Positions 1 to 11,620 are shown, numbered from the stretch's first letter. The stretch: DNA of 64,000 nucleotides from Ailanthus altissimus (GCA_946807835.1 OX327690.1:10264501-10328500), one strand, 5' to 3'. The notes: generated by a model not told the origin, from the sequence alone. Made by a program: numbers and translations.

Positions 1-83
1 TTACTAGGGATTAGATATTACAACTTTCATCTTCCTTAGAAATTTTTTCATAAAGTTTAAGTTCTACTCTACTACCATCATAC

Positions 84-371
84 TGTTAGATGTATGTGGG
101 GTCCACCAACTCTTTGGTCCACTAGCTGGGTGACACCTCAGAGCCACTAGCACACCCACATATCCTCCGCAGGTAACCTACACCCCCAAGGAATCGAACC
201 CCCGCCCCCATCTCCATGGAGGCCTTATAGGCCTCCATGGAGATGGGGGCGGGGGTTCGATTCCTTGGGGGCGCAGGTAACCTGCGGATTGTGTGCTGGG
301 GCGCCAGTAGGTGCTGAGGTGTCAGCCACTGGTTGGGTACCAAAGCGTTGGTGGGCCCCACACACTCTAAC
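84..371. mobile_element. SINE-like inverted dimer, centre-deleted
   Basis: The element runs from TGTTAGATGTATG to CACTCTAACA. Both arms carry a pol III B-box (GGTTCGATTCC on the plus strand near 255, its complement near 192). The centre reads GGCCTTATAGGCC, so the A-box-bearing heads found in the longer sister at 389-753 are missing. The left arm (CTAGCTGGGTGACACC) differs from the right arm (CAGCCACTGGTTGGG), so the two monomers are not simple mirror copies. The deletion is shared with 850-1139 and so came before the tandem duplication. Confidence 0.75.
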
Positions 372-388
372 AAAAAGGCCGGCCTTTT

Positions 389-753
389 TGTTAGATGTAT
401 GTGGGGTCCACCAACTCTTTGGTCCACTAGCTGGGTGACACCTCAGAGCCACTAGCACACCCACATATCCTCTGCAGGTAACCTGTACCCCCAAGGAATC
501 GAACCCCCGCCCCCATCTCCATGGAGGCCTTATAGGCCTTTAGAGGTTCGTCCTTGTACCCATTGGGCTGGCCAGCTCAGTGGGTACAAGGACGAACCTC
601 TAAAGGCCTATAAGGCCTCCATGGAGATGGGGGCGGGGGTTCGATTCCTTGGGGGCGCAGGTAACCTGCGGATTATGTGCTGGGGTGCCAGTAGGTGCTG
701 AGGTGTCAGCCACTGGTTGGGTACCAAAGCGTTAGTGGGCCCCACACACTCTA
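389..753. mobile_element. SINE-like inverted dimer with both heads
   Basis: Two tRNA-like monomers meet head to head at TGGGCTGGCCAGCTCAGTGG near 565-585. Reading right from the centre, TGGCCAGCTCAGTGGG resembles a tRNA D-arm/A-box. About 60 bp further on, GGTTCGATTCC matches a T-arm/B-box. The 3' end approaches CACACACTCTA. The left monomer is the same on the reverse strand but has a different 3' body. The final TAACA is lost at 753, where a TATATTTATAC spacer leads into the next duplicated unit. Confidence 0.8.
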
Positions 754-849
754 TATATTTATACTATTACTAGGGATTAGATATTACAACTTTCATCTTC
801 CTTAGAAATTTTTTCATAAAGTTTAAGTTCTACTCTACTACCATCATAC

Positions 850-1139
850 TGTTAGATGTATGTGGGGTCCACCAACTCTTTGGTCCACTAGCTGGGTGAC
901 ACCTCAGAGCCACTAGCACACCCACATATCCTCCGCAGGTAACCTACACCCCCAAAGAATCGAACCCCCGCCCCCATCTCCATGGAGGCCTTATAGGCCT
1001 CCATGGAGATGGGGGCGGGGGTTCGATTCCTTGGGGGCGCAGGTAACCTGCGGATTGTGTGCTGGGGGCGCCAGTAGGTGCTGAGGTGTCAGCCACTGGT
1101 TGGGTACCAAAGCGTTGGTGGGCCCCACACACTCTAACA
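850..1139. mobile_element. SINE-like inverted dimer, centre-deleted (second unit)
   Basis: This is the duplicate of the 84-371 palindrome. It has the same missing heads and the same GGCCTTATAGGCC centre. It differs by small changes, including one extra G in GCTGGGGGCGCC. It is joined to the next dimer by AACAAAAAGGCCGGCCTTTTTGTT-type sequence. Confidence 0.75.
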
Positions 1140-1155
1140 AAAAGGCCGGCCTTTT

Positions 1156-1523
1156 TGTTAGATGTATGTGGGGTCCACCAACTCTTTGGTCCACTAGCTG
1201 GGTGTCACCTCAGAGCCACTAGCACACCCACATATCCTCTGCAGGTAACCTGTACCCCCAAGGAATCGAACCCCCGCCCCCATCTCCATGGAGGCCTTAT
1301 AGGCCTTTAGAGGTTCGTCCTTGTACCCATTGGGCTGGCCAGCTCAGTGGGTACAAGGACGAACCTCTAAAGGCCTATAAGGCCTCCATGGAGATGGGGG
1401 CGGGGGTTCGATTCCTTGGGGGCGCAGGTAACCTGCGGATTGTGTGCTGGGGCGCCAGTAGGTGCTGAGGTGTCAGCCACTGGTTGGGTACCAAAGCGTT
1501 AGTGGGCCCCACACACTCTAACA
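1156..1523. mobile_element. SINE-like inverted dimer with both heads (second unit)
   Basis: This is the duplicate of 389-753 and has the complete right terminus CACACACTCTAACA. The central A-box-like CCAGCTCAGTGGG and both B-boxes are intact. It ends directly against gypsy LTR sequence, so the array interrupts or truncates that LTR. Confidence 0.8.
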
Positions 1524-3612
1524 CATACATCTCATTTAGTAATCATACAAACTAGATTTTAAATATAATAACTTCATCTATTTGTAGGTCTAAAGTGAAT
1601 GGAGCTATTTGGGTTGAAAATCCAAGGAAAATAAGCAACACTATTAAATTTAGGCAGAAACTCAATGTCATGACACTGAAAATCAGCATTGTAGCACTGG
1701 AATAATAACTACTATGCTAAGCATGAGTAGTAATTTACAATAGTAACTTTGCTACAGTGCTCAATATCGCAGTGCTGAAACAACTAGAGAAAAACTAGAA
1801 TAGGTAGAACCTGAGTATTAGGGATAACAAGCTAAGCTGAGGCACTGAATGTTGGATGCTGGATATAGAAATCTGAATCTGACTTGTTGTTCACGAAATT
1901 ATACACACACAAATTGTAACTACAAGTGCACAGGTTGTGATCAAGTAATAAAGTGATGTGTGAGAGTTGTTCCCACAAGGATTGGTGTGTTAAATTAAAG
2001 CCAAGTACTATAGTGTTGGCAACCTAACATTATCTAGGCTAATCTAAAGGATAATTGTTATTATGTAATTAAAAATGATTAAAATGAACAATTTAGTAAA
2101 TTGAAGATATGAGAGTTCTATGGCAGTGGGTTATGGGGACTTGATTTCACTCTATTGTTCCTATGCTCTTTATCATTAGTGATTAACAACTAATTTTATG
2201 CATTCATTAATCAATGGTGTACGACTAATCCATTACCTCTCTCGGGTTTCGAATGAGACTCTATACATATACAACTAGATTGATATCCCTATTTAACCCG
2301 TTATACATACATACATTAAGCTATCCTTATATCACTACCCTAAGTTTATTAGTCTCCCAACTCAACAAACTCAAAGCTATACTTTTTACAACCAACATAT
2401 GAATTAAACTCTCCCAAGTATGTAACCCAAATTATTTAAATCATCTAGTCTACTTCCCAATCAAATTAGAAGCATTAAGCACATAAAAAGCATAAATGAA
2501 TAAACATAAAATAGTATTAACCACATAACAATAACAACACATAGTGTTCAATAAAGTTCCATCAAGCCCTAGAACTTATAATTTAGTAGTCCATAGGAAA
2601 ATACCTAATTACATCAATCCAAATATTTACAAAAGTACTCATGTTCAAAATAACAAAAATCGCAATTACAAACTTTAATTAAATGTAAATGAGATAGAGA
2701 GAAAGAGGGAACTAGTTTGAGAAATAGTTGAAAGCCTTTAATCTTCAATAATCTTGTCTAAATTCAAGCTTCAATGTGTTTCTCTTACTAAAAACCCTAG
2801 TTTCTCTCTCTATTTTGTGCTCTTCCCTTCATAAAATGAGGCCTTTGATCTTCTATATATAGGTGTTTCCAAAAATACCCTTGGAGAATTAAAGTAAAAT
2901 GGGCAAAAGGGAAAATTCCAATATGCAGGCGGTGGCACCAGAAAGTTAGCGCCGTAGCACCATTTGTTTCATAACTTAAGGTTGTGGCCTCAAGAAGTTG
3001 GGGCCTCAGCCTTAAGGTTCTCTCCAGTTGAGGTTGTAGCCTCAACACTTGGGTTTTGGGTTCTTCATTTTCTTGAAGTTATGGCTTGGGTTTAAGGAGG
3101 CTACGGTTTAAGGACTTGTGAAATGACTTCTTTGGCCTTCTTTTCATCAAAATTTAATATCTTTTATACTCCAATTGGATAGAACCTACAAAACAATCAA
3201 TACATACATAAGTGGCCATAATTTAATACTTAAAATGAGCAAATATCAGATTAAAAGGGGTACTAAATAATGTATGAAAGTCACTTATCACTTATTCAAC
3301 ATTTTGACCTAATTTGAAGACATAATCCTATAAATAGAATACCAAAAAGCCTATTTCAAGAGACTAGAAGAGAAAGCATAAGAGAAATAACTTTTTAGAG
3401 AGTTGGAGTGACTTTTGAATGATTAAGAAGTCTAAAAGATTGAAGATTGTAGCAAATTAGCTTTAAGAATAAGATTGTTTAAATAAAAATAAATGGACAC
3501 AATTTGAGTAATTAACAAAGTTAATATTAATTTTTCATGGGAACAATACTCTACTCTTATTATATTATTTGTTTATGAGAGTGTGCACTTATACTCTAAT
3601 TTAACACAATAA
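1524..3612 (+). mobile_element. 5' LTR of Athila-like gypsy relic, left-truncated and split
   Basis: The LTR parts are 1524-1887 and 3291-3612. They match the 3' LTR copy at 13424-13918 in order: an AATAAGCAA...TTTAGGCAGAAA region, GCTACAGTGCTCAAT...GCAGTG, then TTTTGACCTAATTTGAAGA and a purine-rich stretch. The left end is lost at the SINE-like array. The right end is set by the primer-binding site at 3618. A reverse-strand solo LTR (1888-3290) is inserted in the middle. Assignment to Athila-like rests on the primer site and the adjoining Gag. Confidence 0.75.
1888..3290 (-). mobile_element. Solo gypsy LTR (about 1.4 kb)
   Basis: On the reverse strand it starts TGATAAGTGAC and ends CGTGAACA, so it has canonical TG...CA ends. 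It is flanked by CTTGT (1883-1887) and CTTAT (3291-3295), a 5-bp target duplication with one mismatch. Removing it restores continuity of the host LTR as judged from the 13741 copy. It is homologous to the LTRs at 5423-9491 and 9817-11185. It contains degenerate GC-rich motifs (GGCGGTGGCACC, GCGCCGTAGCACC) near 2930-3060. No internal domain adjoins it. Confidence 0.85.
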
Positions 3613-3617
3613 TTTTT

Positions 3618-3635
3618 TGGCGTTATTGTTGATGA
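3618..3635 (+). promoter_or_regulatory. Primer-binding site, tRNA-Asp type, decayed
   Basis: TGGCGTTATTGTTGATGA matches the usual Athila/Tat-group primer site TGGCGCCGTTGCCGGGGA at 11 of 18 bases. Six of the seven mismatches are C-to-T or G-to-A. It lies between the LTR and the Gag start at 3810. Confidence 0.7.
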
Positions 3636-3809
3636 ATAATTTATTATATTTATTAATTCTAATACTAATCTATCTTATTTTTAATTCAAACTTTTTCTTT
3701 TATTTTACAGTTACTTTTTTTATTTTTGTTTTGTTTAATAGTTGGTCTTCAGCTGTTTATACAATGTTCACAAAGAGAACAAAATTAAACTTGTCATCAA
3801 GTAAACATC

Positions 3810-5422
3810 ATGGCTAATCAGATACAAAATAAGGCTAAAAAGCATAGATCATTGCAATATTATGTAGTCTCATTAGTTTATGGCATTTGTTCTAACTTTT
3901 GAAGGCCTGTAATCAATGCCAAAAACTTCATGATCAAATCGAGCACAGTCTAGATGTTGAAGAATTCAGTGCAATTCACTAGACTACCTAATGATGATCT
4001 AAACAAGTACATCGTAAATTTCTTGAATATTTGCAAAACATTCAAGTACAATGACGTTTTGGATGATGTAATACGACTTCGGCTATTCTCTTTCTTACTT
4101 AAGGACAATGTGAAGATTTGGATTATGTTTTTACTATCTGGGTTTATTGCAACATGGGACAATTAGGTTTAGAAATTTTTAGCCAAATTCTTCCCACTGG
4201 CTACAATAAAAAAGATAAGAAATGACATCACTTCCTTCGTGCAGTATGACCTAGAGTCCTTTTATGAAGCATGGGAAAAATTTAAAGCGTTACTGCAAAA
4301 GTGTCCCCATTATGGGATTTCGAAATGATTACTTGTACAAACCTTTTATAATGGGTTAGTGAGATACTTTAGAACAATTGTCGATGTTGTAGCCGAGGGT
4401 GCTTTGATGAATAAATCAACTGATGAGGCTTACAACTTGTTAAACAATATGGCTTTTAATAGTTATCATTGGCTAACAAGAAGAGTAGCTCCAAGAAATG
4501 TTGCAGGAATACATGATGTTGAGGCATTTACTACACTAGCTGCATAAGATACTTTGTTGTAAAAAAAACGTTTAATGCTATTAGAACAAATGAAGTGAGA
4601 AGCCAAGTTGCTACTTGTGATTTCTGTGGAGACAAATATGTGAATTGTCACTGTCTAGAGACAACCCATTATATTAGAAACTATAACAGGCAGCAAAACA
4701 ATCCCAACTTAAGCTTTTTACAATCCAGGGTGGAGGAATCATCTAGAATTCTTATGAAAACATAACCAAAGATACCCACTACAGCCTATGGATCCTCATG
4801 GATTCCCATCACAACCATAACATCAATAAGAAAAATAGCCAGCTTTATAAGAGATATTTATACAATACATGAAACAGATAGATGCTCTTTTACAAAGTTA
4901 ATCAACTCTTCTATAAAGCCAAGTAGCTTCACTACAAACTCTAGAGAATTAAATGGGCCAACTAAAGGGCATTGCAAGAGCAATCGCCTTAAAGAAAGAT
5001 GCCTAGCAATATAGAAATCAATCTAAAATGATATTAAAGGTATTGCAAGGCAATTGCCTTAATGGGCAAGAACTACCTGATGCTGCTAAAAAATATTAAG
5101 CTAAGGAAAGCCCGATTGAAGATAACTTGAAAGATAAAAACCAAGAGAAAGCTCAAAAAAAGAAAAAAGAAGCAGTACAAAAATATGTCTTGAGCTCTTA
5201 CAATCCACCACCACCATTTCCCTAGAGTCTTCAAAATAAGAAGCTTCATAAGTAGTTCTTAAAGGTTTTAGAAATATTCAAGTAATTGCACATCAACATT
5301 ACATTTACTGAAGCTTTGGAGTAAATGCCCAGCTATGTTAAGTTCATGAAGGAGATTTTGTCTAAGAAAAGAAGACTGTAAGATTTTGAGATTGTGGCCT
5401 TAATAGAATAATGCAATGCCAT
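3810..5422 (+). pseudogene. gag: Gypsy (Athila-like) Gag, degenerate
   Basis: This is the capsid/nucleocapsid precursor of a Ty3/gypsy retrotransposon. The likely start is the ATG at 3810 (MANQIQNKAK). The capsid core is readable at 3954-4166 (MLKNSVQF, LNKYIVNFLNICKTFKYNDV, IRLRLFSF). It continues near 4200-4300 (ITSFVQYDLESFYEAWEKFK) and 4359-4540 (EGALMNKSTDEAYNLLNNMA). A cysteine-rich knuckle, CDFCGDKYVNCHC, lies near 4617. The C-terminal linker (LHINITFTEALE, PSYVKFMKEILSKKRRL) runs to 5410. Several in-frame stops and shifts make it non-functional. The frame is cut at 5423 by an inserted LTR and resumes as protease at 9492. Family identity is clear; Athila-like placement is an inference. 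Confidence 0.88.
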
Positions 5423-8400
5423 TGTTCGCGATTGACACATGCATATATAAAACTTCAAGTGCATAAGTAGTGAGCAAGTAATAAAGTGATGAGTGAACAT
5501 TATCCTATGAGGATTGATCTTTTAAATTAATGCTAAGTACTATAAGTATTCACAAATCAATTTTATCTAGGTTTCTTTTATTCTACATTGATTGCAAAAA
5601 TTAAAGGAAATTAAGCTAATAATTTTGACAATCTTAGAAGATGAGAGATATATAATAAATGAGTCCTAGGATCTTCATCTCACTCTATATTTCTTACGTT
5701 CTTTATGTTTAGTGATTATTGACTAATCTTGTTAATTCATTAATCAATGGGGTCAAAATTAATCTCATTACCTTTTTCAAGTGTAAATAAAATCTTAAGC
5801 ATGCATTTTCAACTTGATATTCCTATCTAACTTGTCTATCTATGCAATCGTTAAGGAAACCTTATGGTGATTACCCAAATATTATTAGTCTCCTAACTCA
5901 ATAACAACTAAGGTTATGCTTTCTAAATCCAATCAATGGGTTATCTTTTCCAAGCAATAAAACCCAAAAATTTAGAACAACTAATTCATTTTCCAACAAA
6001 TTAAAAGTATTAAGTACATAAAAGAATAAGTGAATTAAACAAGACTTTGTTAGTAATTAACCAATCATAGATAAACACAAAACAAAGATTATCCAAAAAT
6101 TTATAAGTGCAAACATGTTTATACAACACAACATCCACAAATATAAACTTCTAATCAAAAAGAATAAGAAACTAGATTGGAGATGACAAGACCCACCCCG
6201 AGACCCTCTACTGTAGATCTCAGCGGTCTTGCTAGGCATTCCAACGGAAGTTCCTCGAAATCTAACTATTTAAGCTAAGAAATTCCGCAAGGCGAACCCC
6301 TTTTTAATTCTTACTATTACTGAGAAAATCCTGAAATATACATGAAAATAACTTATTAATTTTTTTTTTAAAAAAACGGACAGTGTTTCCCCTATTTTTC
6401 TCAAAAGTCAACACAAAGCCTGCAAGGAAAATTACACTTCTATTTCAAACAGCTTCTTAACTTCTAAAGAATATCTCCGGTACTTTTCAAAACCAAATCC
6501 AAATTAAAGTCAACAATTTCATTTAAATCACAAAATTAACATACTAATAAAGAGTAAAACTATCACCATAATATCGAAACCTCTTCTTGTTTGTTCAAAT
6601 ATATTTACAAAATACACAAGTCTATGATTACTATGCAAAAATCAAAAGGTGTTACTTATCACATTTACATTTATAAAATGATCGTCAGACTAAGCCCACT
6701 AATCAATTGTATGAGAATCAGCAACTTGCGTACCGAGGCTTGCACTTGAAGGGGGTTTAGAAAACATAAAACACCAAATGGGTGAGCTGAAGGAGCTTAG
6801 TGAGTGCATTTAAGATTTCTAGTAAAATAAGATAAATAAAATTATGCATAAATAGTAAATTCTGAAAAATGCATAAAACATGCTTCTAAACTATTATAAA
6901 ACTGTCAAATGATTTCTAACATCATATGCTGATAAAATCTTACCGAGCAGGTTTTATTTATATCTTCTGTAAACAATATCTAGAATATGTAAAACATAAT
7001 AACTAACATGTACATATATAATTACGTAATATGCATTCAGTAGCTCAAAAACTATTAAAATCCTCGCTCAGCCATTTTCTTTCTAAGCTACACCAATGGT
7101 AACCCTAAAACTCTATACTCACGTAGCGACTAAAACAACACCGCATAACGTGAGTAGGTCACGGGGCGTCTAAACTAGCAACACCCACTGTGACATCTCA
7201 AGACATCTCACTAGCTATGCAAAGAAATCCTACATCACCTACATATAGCGAGACAATACCCCGTACACATAGAGTGACTCACATGACTCAACAACCCGAC
7301 TTCCCGGAGTTAGTGATTCACCCTCCAATACTTGCCCATGCGTACGGGATATACCAGTTGGGTCTTAAACTATCACCACACTAAAATCTAAGGGTACCAA
7401 TGGCCTTTGAAACTAATTTAGTAATTTTAAAATTGTTTCTTAAACCGAACATATAAATGCATATTTATAACAGTATACCAAAACCGTAAATCATGTTTAT
7501 GCATTAAAAGCACATAAAACATACAATTTCAATATGTAAAAACATATTAAATGAAAGATAAACCATAATAGATTTTCACTCACCAACCGTTCCAAACTCA
7601 ATTATTCTCCGAAACGCTTACTTCCTTTACCGCTCTCGGTTTTCTTCACCTACACGCCACAAATGACATTTAGAACCTTTACAAATGCTAAAATCTCACT
7701 TAAACTAATAAGCGCTCTAATCGGCTTATAAGGCTCGAATGGATTCCACTTTTCGATTTTCATTTACAAAGTCATTCAATCTTGTTTAATTCACCATCCG
7801 AAGCCATAAAAATTGCTTAACACCTTATAAATTTGGCTGGATATAATTACCCTTCAGTTTACCAAAATGGACAATTATGTCCCATTTTCTTCATTTTTTA
7901 TTTTCCATCAACATATACATCCAATTGATACAATTAATCATATATACACAATAATTGAACCAAAACACAACTCAAACCCTAAAATCCCTAAAGTGGCCAA
8001 AATTTACTCTACTGACCCAATACATCTCTTTTGTCAATTTTTTGTTCCAATGACTTCCAAATCAAGCCAATTTAATGTTAATGCCCTAATAACATCCAAT
8101 TGAAGTTTCTACCATAAAATCACACCAAACCTTAATTCTTACCTTATTAATTCATTTAGTTTGATGAGCCCCTTAAACTCTACACTTGAATTCAACTCAA
8201 CCTAAATCAATAATTCACACCAAAAATATTAATTGAGAAATCTTGAAAAAATTCACACATCTCCATTACCAAATAATGCTTTTCTTACCTCTTTTCATTA
8301 GATTTTCACTAGTATAAGCTTCAATTTATCATAGGAACTTGTATTTGGCTTTATCTCAACTTGATCAAAGATGAAAACTAATGAAAAAGCATTGAATTTT

Positions 8401-9491
8401 ACAATAGCAAGAACTCCCTCTCATGGCTGAAATTTCCCTCTTGTGCTCCAACACATTATGCTTTTTACTTAGCAAAATTCTAGACACTTCATTCTTATAT
8501 AGTGTTCTTCTAAAAGTCCAATTTTCCCCTCAACTAATTTCAAATTTCTAAATTTTCACTAGTTCAAAATGGAAGTATTTAATTGGTTCTTTTCTAATTA
8601 TTTAGTTAGAATAGTCAAAAGAACCAACTAAGCTTCCATCTTGGCAATCTACCAACTTGTCTCTAATTGGTCCATTTTCTAACATATGAATTATGTTTCT
8701 TAATAAAGGTTTGTTCCATGCATAACCCTTAAATGAAAAAAATTCCAAAAAAATTCCATAACCGTCCAACACTCCAATCGAGTGTGAAAGTAGCAATTTA
8801 GGTCTAATACCACTTACGCGCACCATAAAAAAAACTTTCTAATATGGTTGAAATCAGGTAACTTTACGGTGTCTTTATCACTTTATACCAAAATCTAGGT
8901 ACCTATACTACTAATAGGGATCGGATTTTACAGGAGATGTCTTTGTGACTTCAGTCTTCAATAATATTCAATATTTCTAGCTTCAAAGTGTCTTTCTCTC
9001 TCTAGAATTATGTATTTCTTCCTTCCCAGTTTGTGCTCCCTCTCTTTCTTTGAATAGAGGCCTTTGGTCTTTTATTTATATGTTCTAAGTTAGACCAAAA
9101 ATTAGAGCACAAAAATCATGGTCATTAGCACTGCTAGTGGCACCATTGGGGCCACAACACGACTTTGAATTGGGGTAGAGCTATGGCCCAAGTTTAATGG
9201 GGCTGCAGCCATAACTTTCTACCAACATCACAACCCCAATGTTTTATCAGCACTTCTTTCGCCTCCTTCAGAGCCGTAGCTTAGACTTTTAGAGTTGTGG
9301 CTTGGGTCTTGTGGAATGACATTTTTACCCTTTTTCTTCACTCCTTGCTCTTTTTGATGTACAATTTTGTTGAAACCTACAAAATAAAAATATATACATA
9401 AAAAGGCCTTATATTCATATTCACAATGAGCAAATATCAAGTTATAAGATATAAAATATGATATATATATATATATAAAATGCGCTCATCA
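5423..9491 (-). mobile_element. Solo gypsy LTR, split by another LTR
   Basis: The LTR parts are 5423-6183 and 8933-9491, homologous to 1888-3290. The plus-strand ends are TGTTCGCGATTG and GCGCTCATCA. Flanks GCCAT and ACTAT are a weak (3 of 5) duplication, but the host Gag-protease frame joins across the site, which supports the insertion. It contains GC-rich motifs near 9120-9300 (GCACTGCTAGTGGCACC, GGGGCTGCAGCC). A (TA)n run lies at about 9460-9476. Confidence 0.83.
6184..8932 (-). mobile_element. Long solo gypsy-like LTR (2749 bp)
   Basis: On the reverse strand it begins TGTAAAATCCGATCCC and ends GGTCTCGGGGTGGGTCTTGTCA-like (TG...CA). A perfect 5-bp target duplication GGAGA flanks it (6179-6183 and 8933-8937). 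It is homologous to forward copies at 44410-47169, 59303-60544 and 60545-63530. No coding domain is present. The short open frames inside look like chance. The lineage is unknown; the length and ends suit a Ty3/gypsy LTR. Confidence 0.9.
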
Positions 9492-9816
9492 ACTATCTTA
9501 TAAAGAGAAACCACCTCTAAAGCTCAAGGATCCACGGAGCTTAACCATTCCATGCACTACTGTCCATCTACAAGAAACTGTGGTTGGGGAAACCAAACCA
9601 CCCAACTTACCTTGTAACTCACCAATAGATCACTCACCTATCCAAATGGCATAATTGAAGATAAACTGGTAAAGGTTGACAAGTTCATATTTTAAGCATA
9701 TTTTATTATTCTTGATATGGAGAATGATAGAAAGATTCCTATTATTCTTAGAAGACCATTTCTAGCCATTAGAAGGACTATTATTGATGTGCAGAATTGA
9801 GAGCTTACAATACAGG
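9492..9816 (+). pseudogene. pro: Gypsy aspartic protease fragment
   Basis: This continues the Gag-Pol frame broken at 5422. Readable parts are PPLKLKDPRSLTIPC near 9510 and, near 9710-9805, ILDMENDRKIPIILRRPFLA followed by IDVQN. The latter is the flap/C-terminal part of the retropepsin, whose usual form is ILGRPFLATGRALIDVQ. The catalytic D-L-G-A-S segment is missing or scrambled. It can be compared with the nearly open copy at 38946-39341. It ends at 9816, where a forward solo LTR begins. Confidence 0.82.
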
Positions 9817-11185
9817 TGATGAGTTATATATCATATTTTTACTCCTTTAACTTAATAATTGATCAACATAAGTATGAATATATGACGTTTCATAAATTTT
9901 ATTGTCATATTGTAGGTTTCAACAATGCAGCGCATCAAGAAGAGAAAAAATGCAAAACAGTCATTTTTAATATCTCAAGCTGCAGCCTTGGAGAAAGAAT
10001 TGAAAGATAAAAGTGCAGGCTATGAGCCCTAATTTCCAGGCCGTGGCCCCAACTCATTCAGAAACTTAGGGCCACAAGCCTAAATTTCAAGTTATATCCC
10101 AAACACAACCCAAATGTTGGGGCCATAACCCCAAATCATCCAAGCCGTGGCCTCAACCTAAATCAAGTCTAAACTGTAGTACCACGCAGCAAATCAAGGA
10201 TGACCAAAATTGTTTCCCTATTTGGAACCAATAAATGGAAGACTAAAGGCAGTATATGGGGTAGATAAGAGAGAATGAAATTCAGAGAAGATAGACCCAT
10301 TTTTAGAGAGAGAGAGAGAGTTGGAGGCTAAAACCTTTAAAAATTCTTGAAGACGTTTCCAATCTAGTTTTTTATTTTCCTCTTTCTTACTCTTATAAGT
10401 AGAAGTTTTTATTTATGGATATTGTTTTAGACATGTTTACACTTATGAATTTTTGGATAATATTAGTTAGTGTATCTATATGTGGCTAAACCTTTATCCT
10501 AGGTCTTGATGTAGCTCTATTAATACTATGTTTAGATTGTTTAGTTAATTGTTAACAAGTTTCAATTCAATTCAATTCATTTGTGTTTCTATATGCTTAA
10601 TGCTTTTAATTTATTGAGAAATCAATTAGTTGACTTAAATGTATGCATTTAATGCTCGGGACAGATTGATTCACTCATCGAAATTGAAAAACACAACCTT
10701 AGTTGTTATTAACTTAGAAGGCCATTAGCACTTTGGTAATTACTTTAAAGGTTGCTTAATGAATGTATAGATAGATAAGTTAGATAGAGATATCAACTTG
10801 AATATGTATGCATAAAACCTCATTTGATACTCAGGAGAGCTAATTAGATTAATCTTAATCCCTTATTAATAAATTGAATGAAATTAGTTAATAATTGCTA
10901 AACAGGAAGAACATAAGAATAATAGAGTGAAATCAAGACTCTAAGATCCCGTTTATCATAAATTCCCCTATCACATAAGATTGTCAATTTATTTAGTTTA
11001 ATATTCCCTTTTTTTGCAATTAATATATAATTAAGGTAGCTAGATAAAATTAAGTTCTGAACATCCATAGTAATTAGCATTAATTTGAAAGAACAATCCT
11101 TGTGGGACAATACTCACTCATCACTTTATTACTTACTCACAACCTGTGTACTTGCAGTTTTTTATATGAATATGTTGCACAAACA
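9817..11185 (+). mobile_element. Solo gypsy LTR, forward (1369 bp)
   Basis: It begins TGATGAGTTATATATC and ends GTTGCACAAACA, the same family as 1888-3290 and 5423-9491 but in the opposite orientation. Flanks ACAGG and ATAAG share three of five bases, which is a weak duplication. It carries recurrent GC-rich motifs (GCCGTGGCCCC, GGGGCCATAACCCC, GTAGTACCACGC) at 10020-10190 and a short (GA)n run near 10310. It sits in the pol frame, which resumes after 11185. Confidence 0.8.
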
Positions 11186-11620
11186 ATAAGTTGAAGACCA
11201 AGAGTTAACGTTCAAGCTCTTCAAGAAAATAAAGCTTTCAAGTGAATCCAAAGACTATTTTAGGATTGCGGTACACCTAGATGGGGAACCAAGCCACTTG
11301 CAAATAAAAGAGATGAAAGAATTGTTTTCCCATGCATATAAGAAAGCGAAGAAAGATAAATGGAAGACTAAGTAATGGCATGATATGAAGATTATGGAGA
11401 AACAAATCAATGATAGCAAACAGGGTCAACTCTTCCATTCAAAATTGAAGCTCTTTCTTAGAAAACTTAAATTGGAGAGGTTAAGTCTACTCTTTAGAGA
11501 TTTTCTTATGCAGTTGTGGAAATCAAAGATAAGAACTGCCAAAGATAATTAGCAACGACTGAAGCACCATTGTGGAGGAGTTTTGCACTGGTGAAATTTC
11601 TCTATTTGTTTTTCAATCCG
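11186..11620 (+). pseudogene. Gypsy post-protease and integrase C-terminal remnant
   Basis: The reading just after the LTR (DQELTFKLFKKIKLSSESKD) continues the post-protease linker. Within about 150 bp it changes to the integrase C-terminal signature: HDMKIMEK, then FHSKLKLFLRKLKLERLS, and finally QRLKHHCGG near 11560. The RT, RNase H and the catalytic part of integrase are absent between the two. The element therefore lost the centre of pol before or after insertion. Stop codons interrupt it. Confidence 0.75.

Larger units (their letters stand above)
1..1523. repeat. Tandem duplication, 766-bp unit, of SINE-like palindromes
   Basis: Bases 1-83 (starting TTACTAGGGATTAG) recur at 767-849, and everything after them repeats in the same order with only scattered differences, for example ATTATGTG against ATTGTGTG after the second palindrome. 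The unit therefore has a period of 766 bp. Each unit is an 83-bp AT-rich spacer followed by two GC-rich palindromes joined by AACAAAAAGGCCGGCCTTTTTGTT-type sequence. The window begins exactly at a unit boundary, so the array may extend to the left. The last unit ends at 1523 inside a gypsy LTR. The near identity of the units implies a recent duplication compared with the heavily decayed elements around it. Confidence 0.93.

Noticed and set aside
122..1310. Open frames of 62-101 codons in the first array
   Set aside because: They run through palindrome arms on both strands and repeat wherever the arms repeat. They result from GC-rich sequence with few stops.
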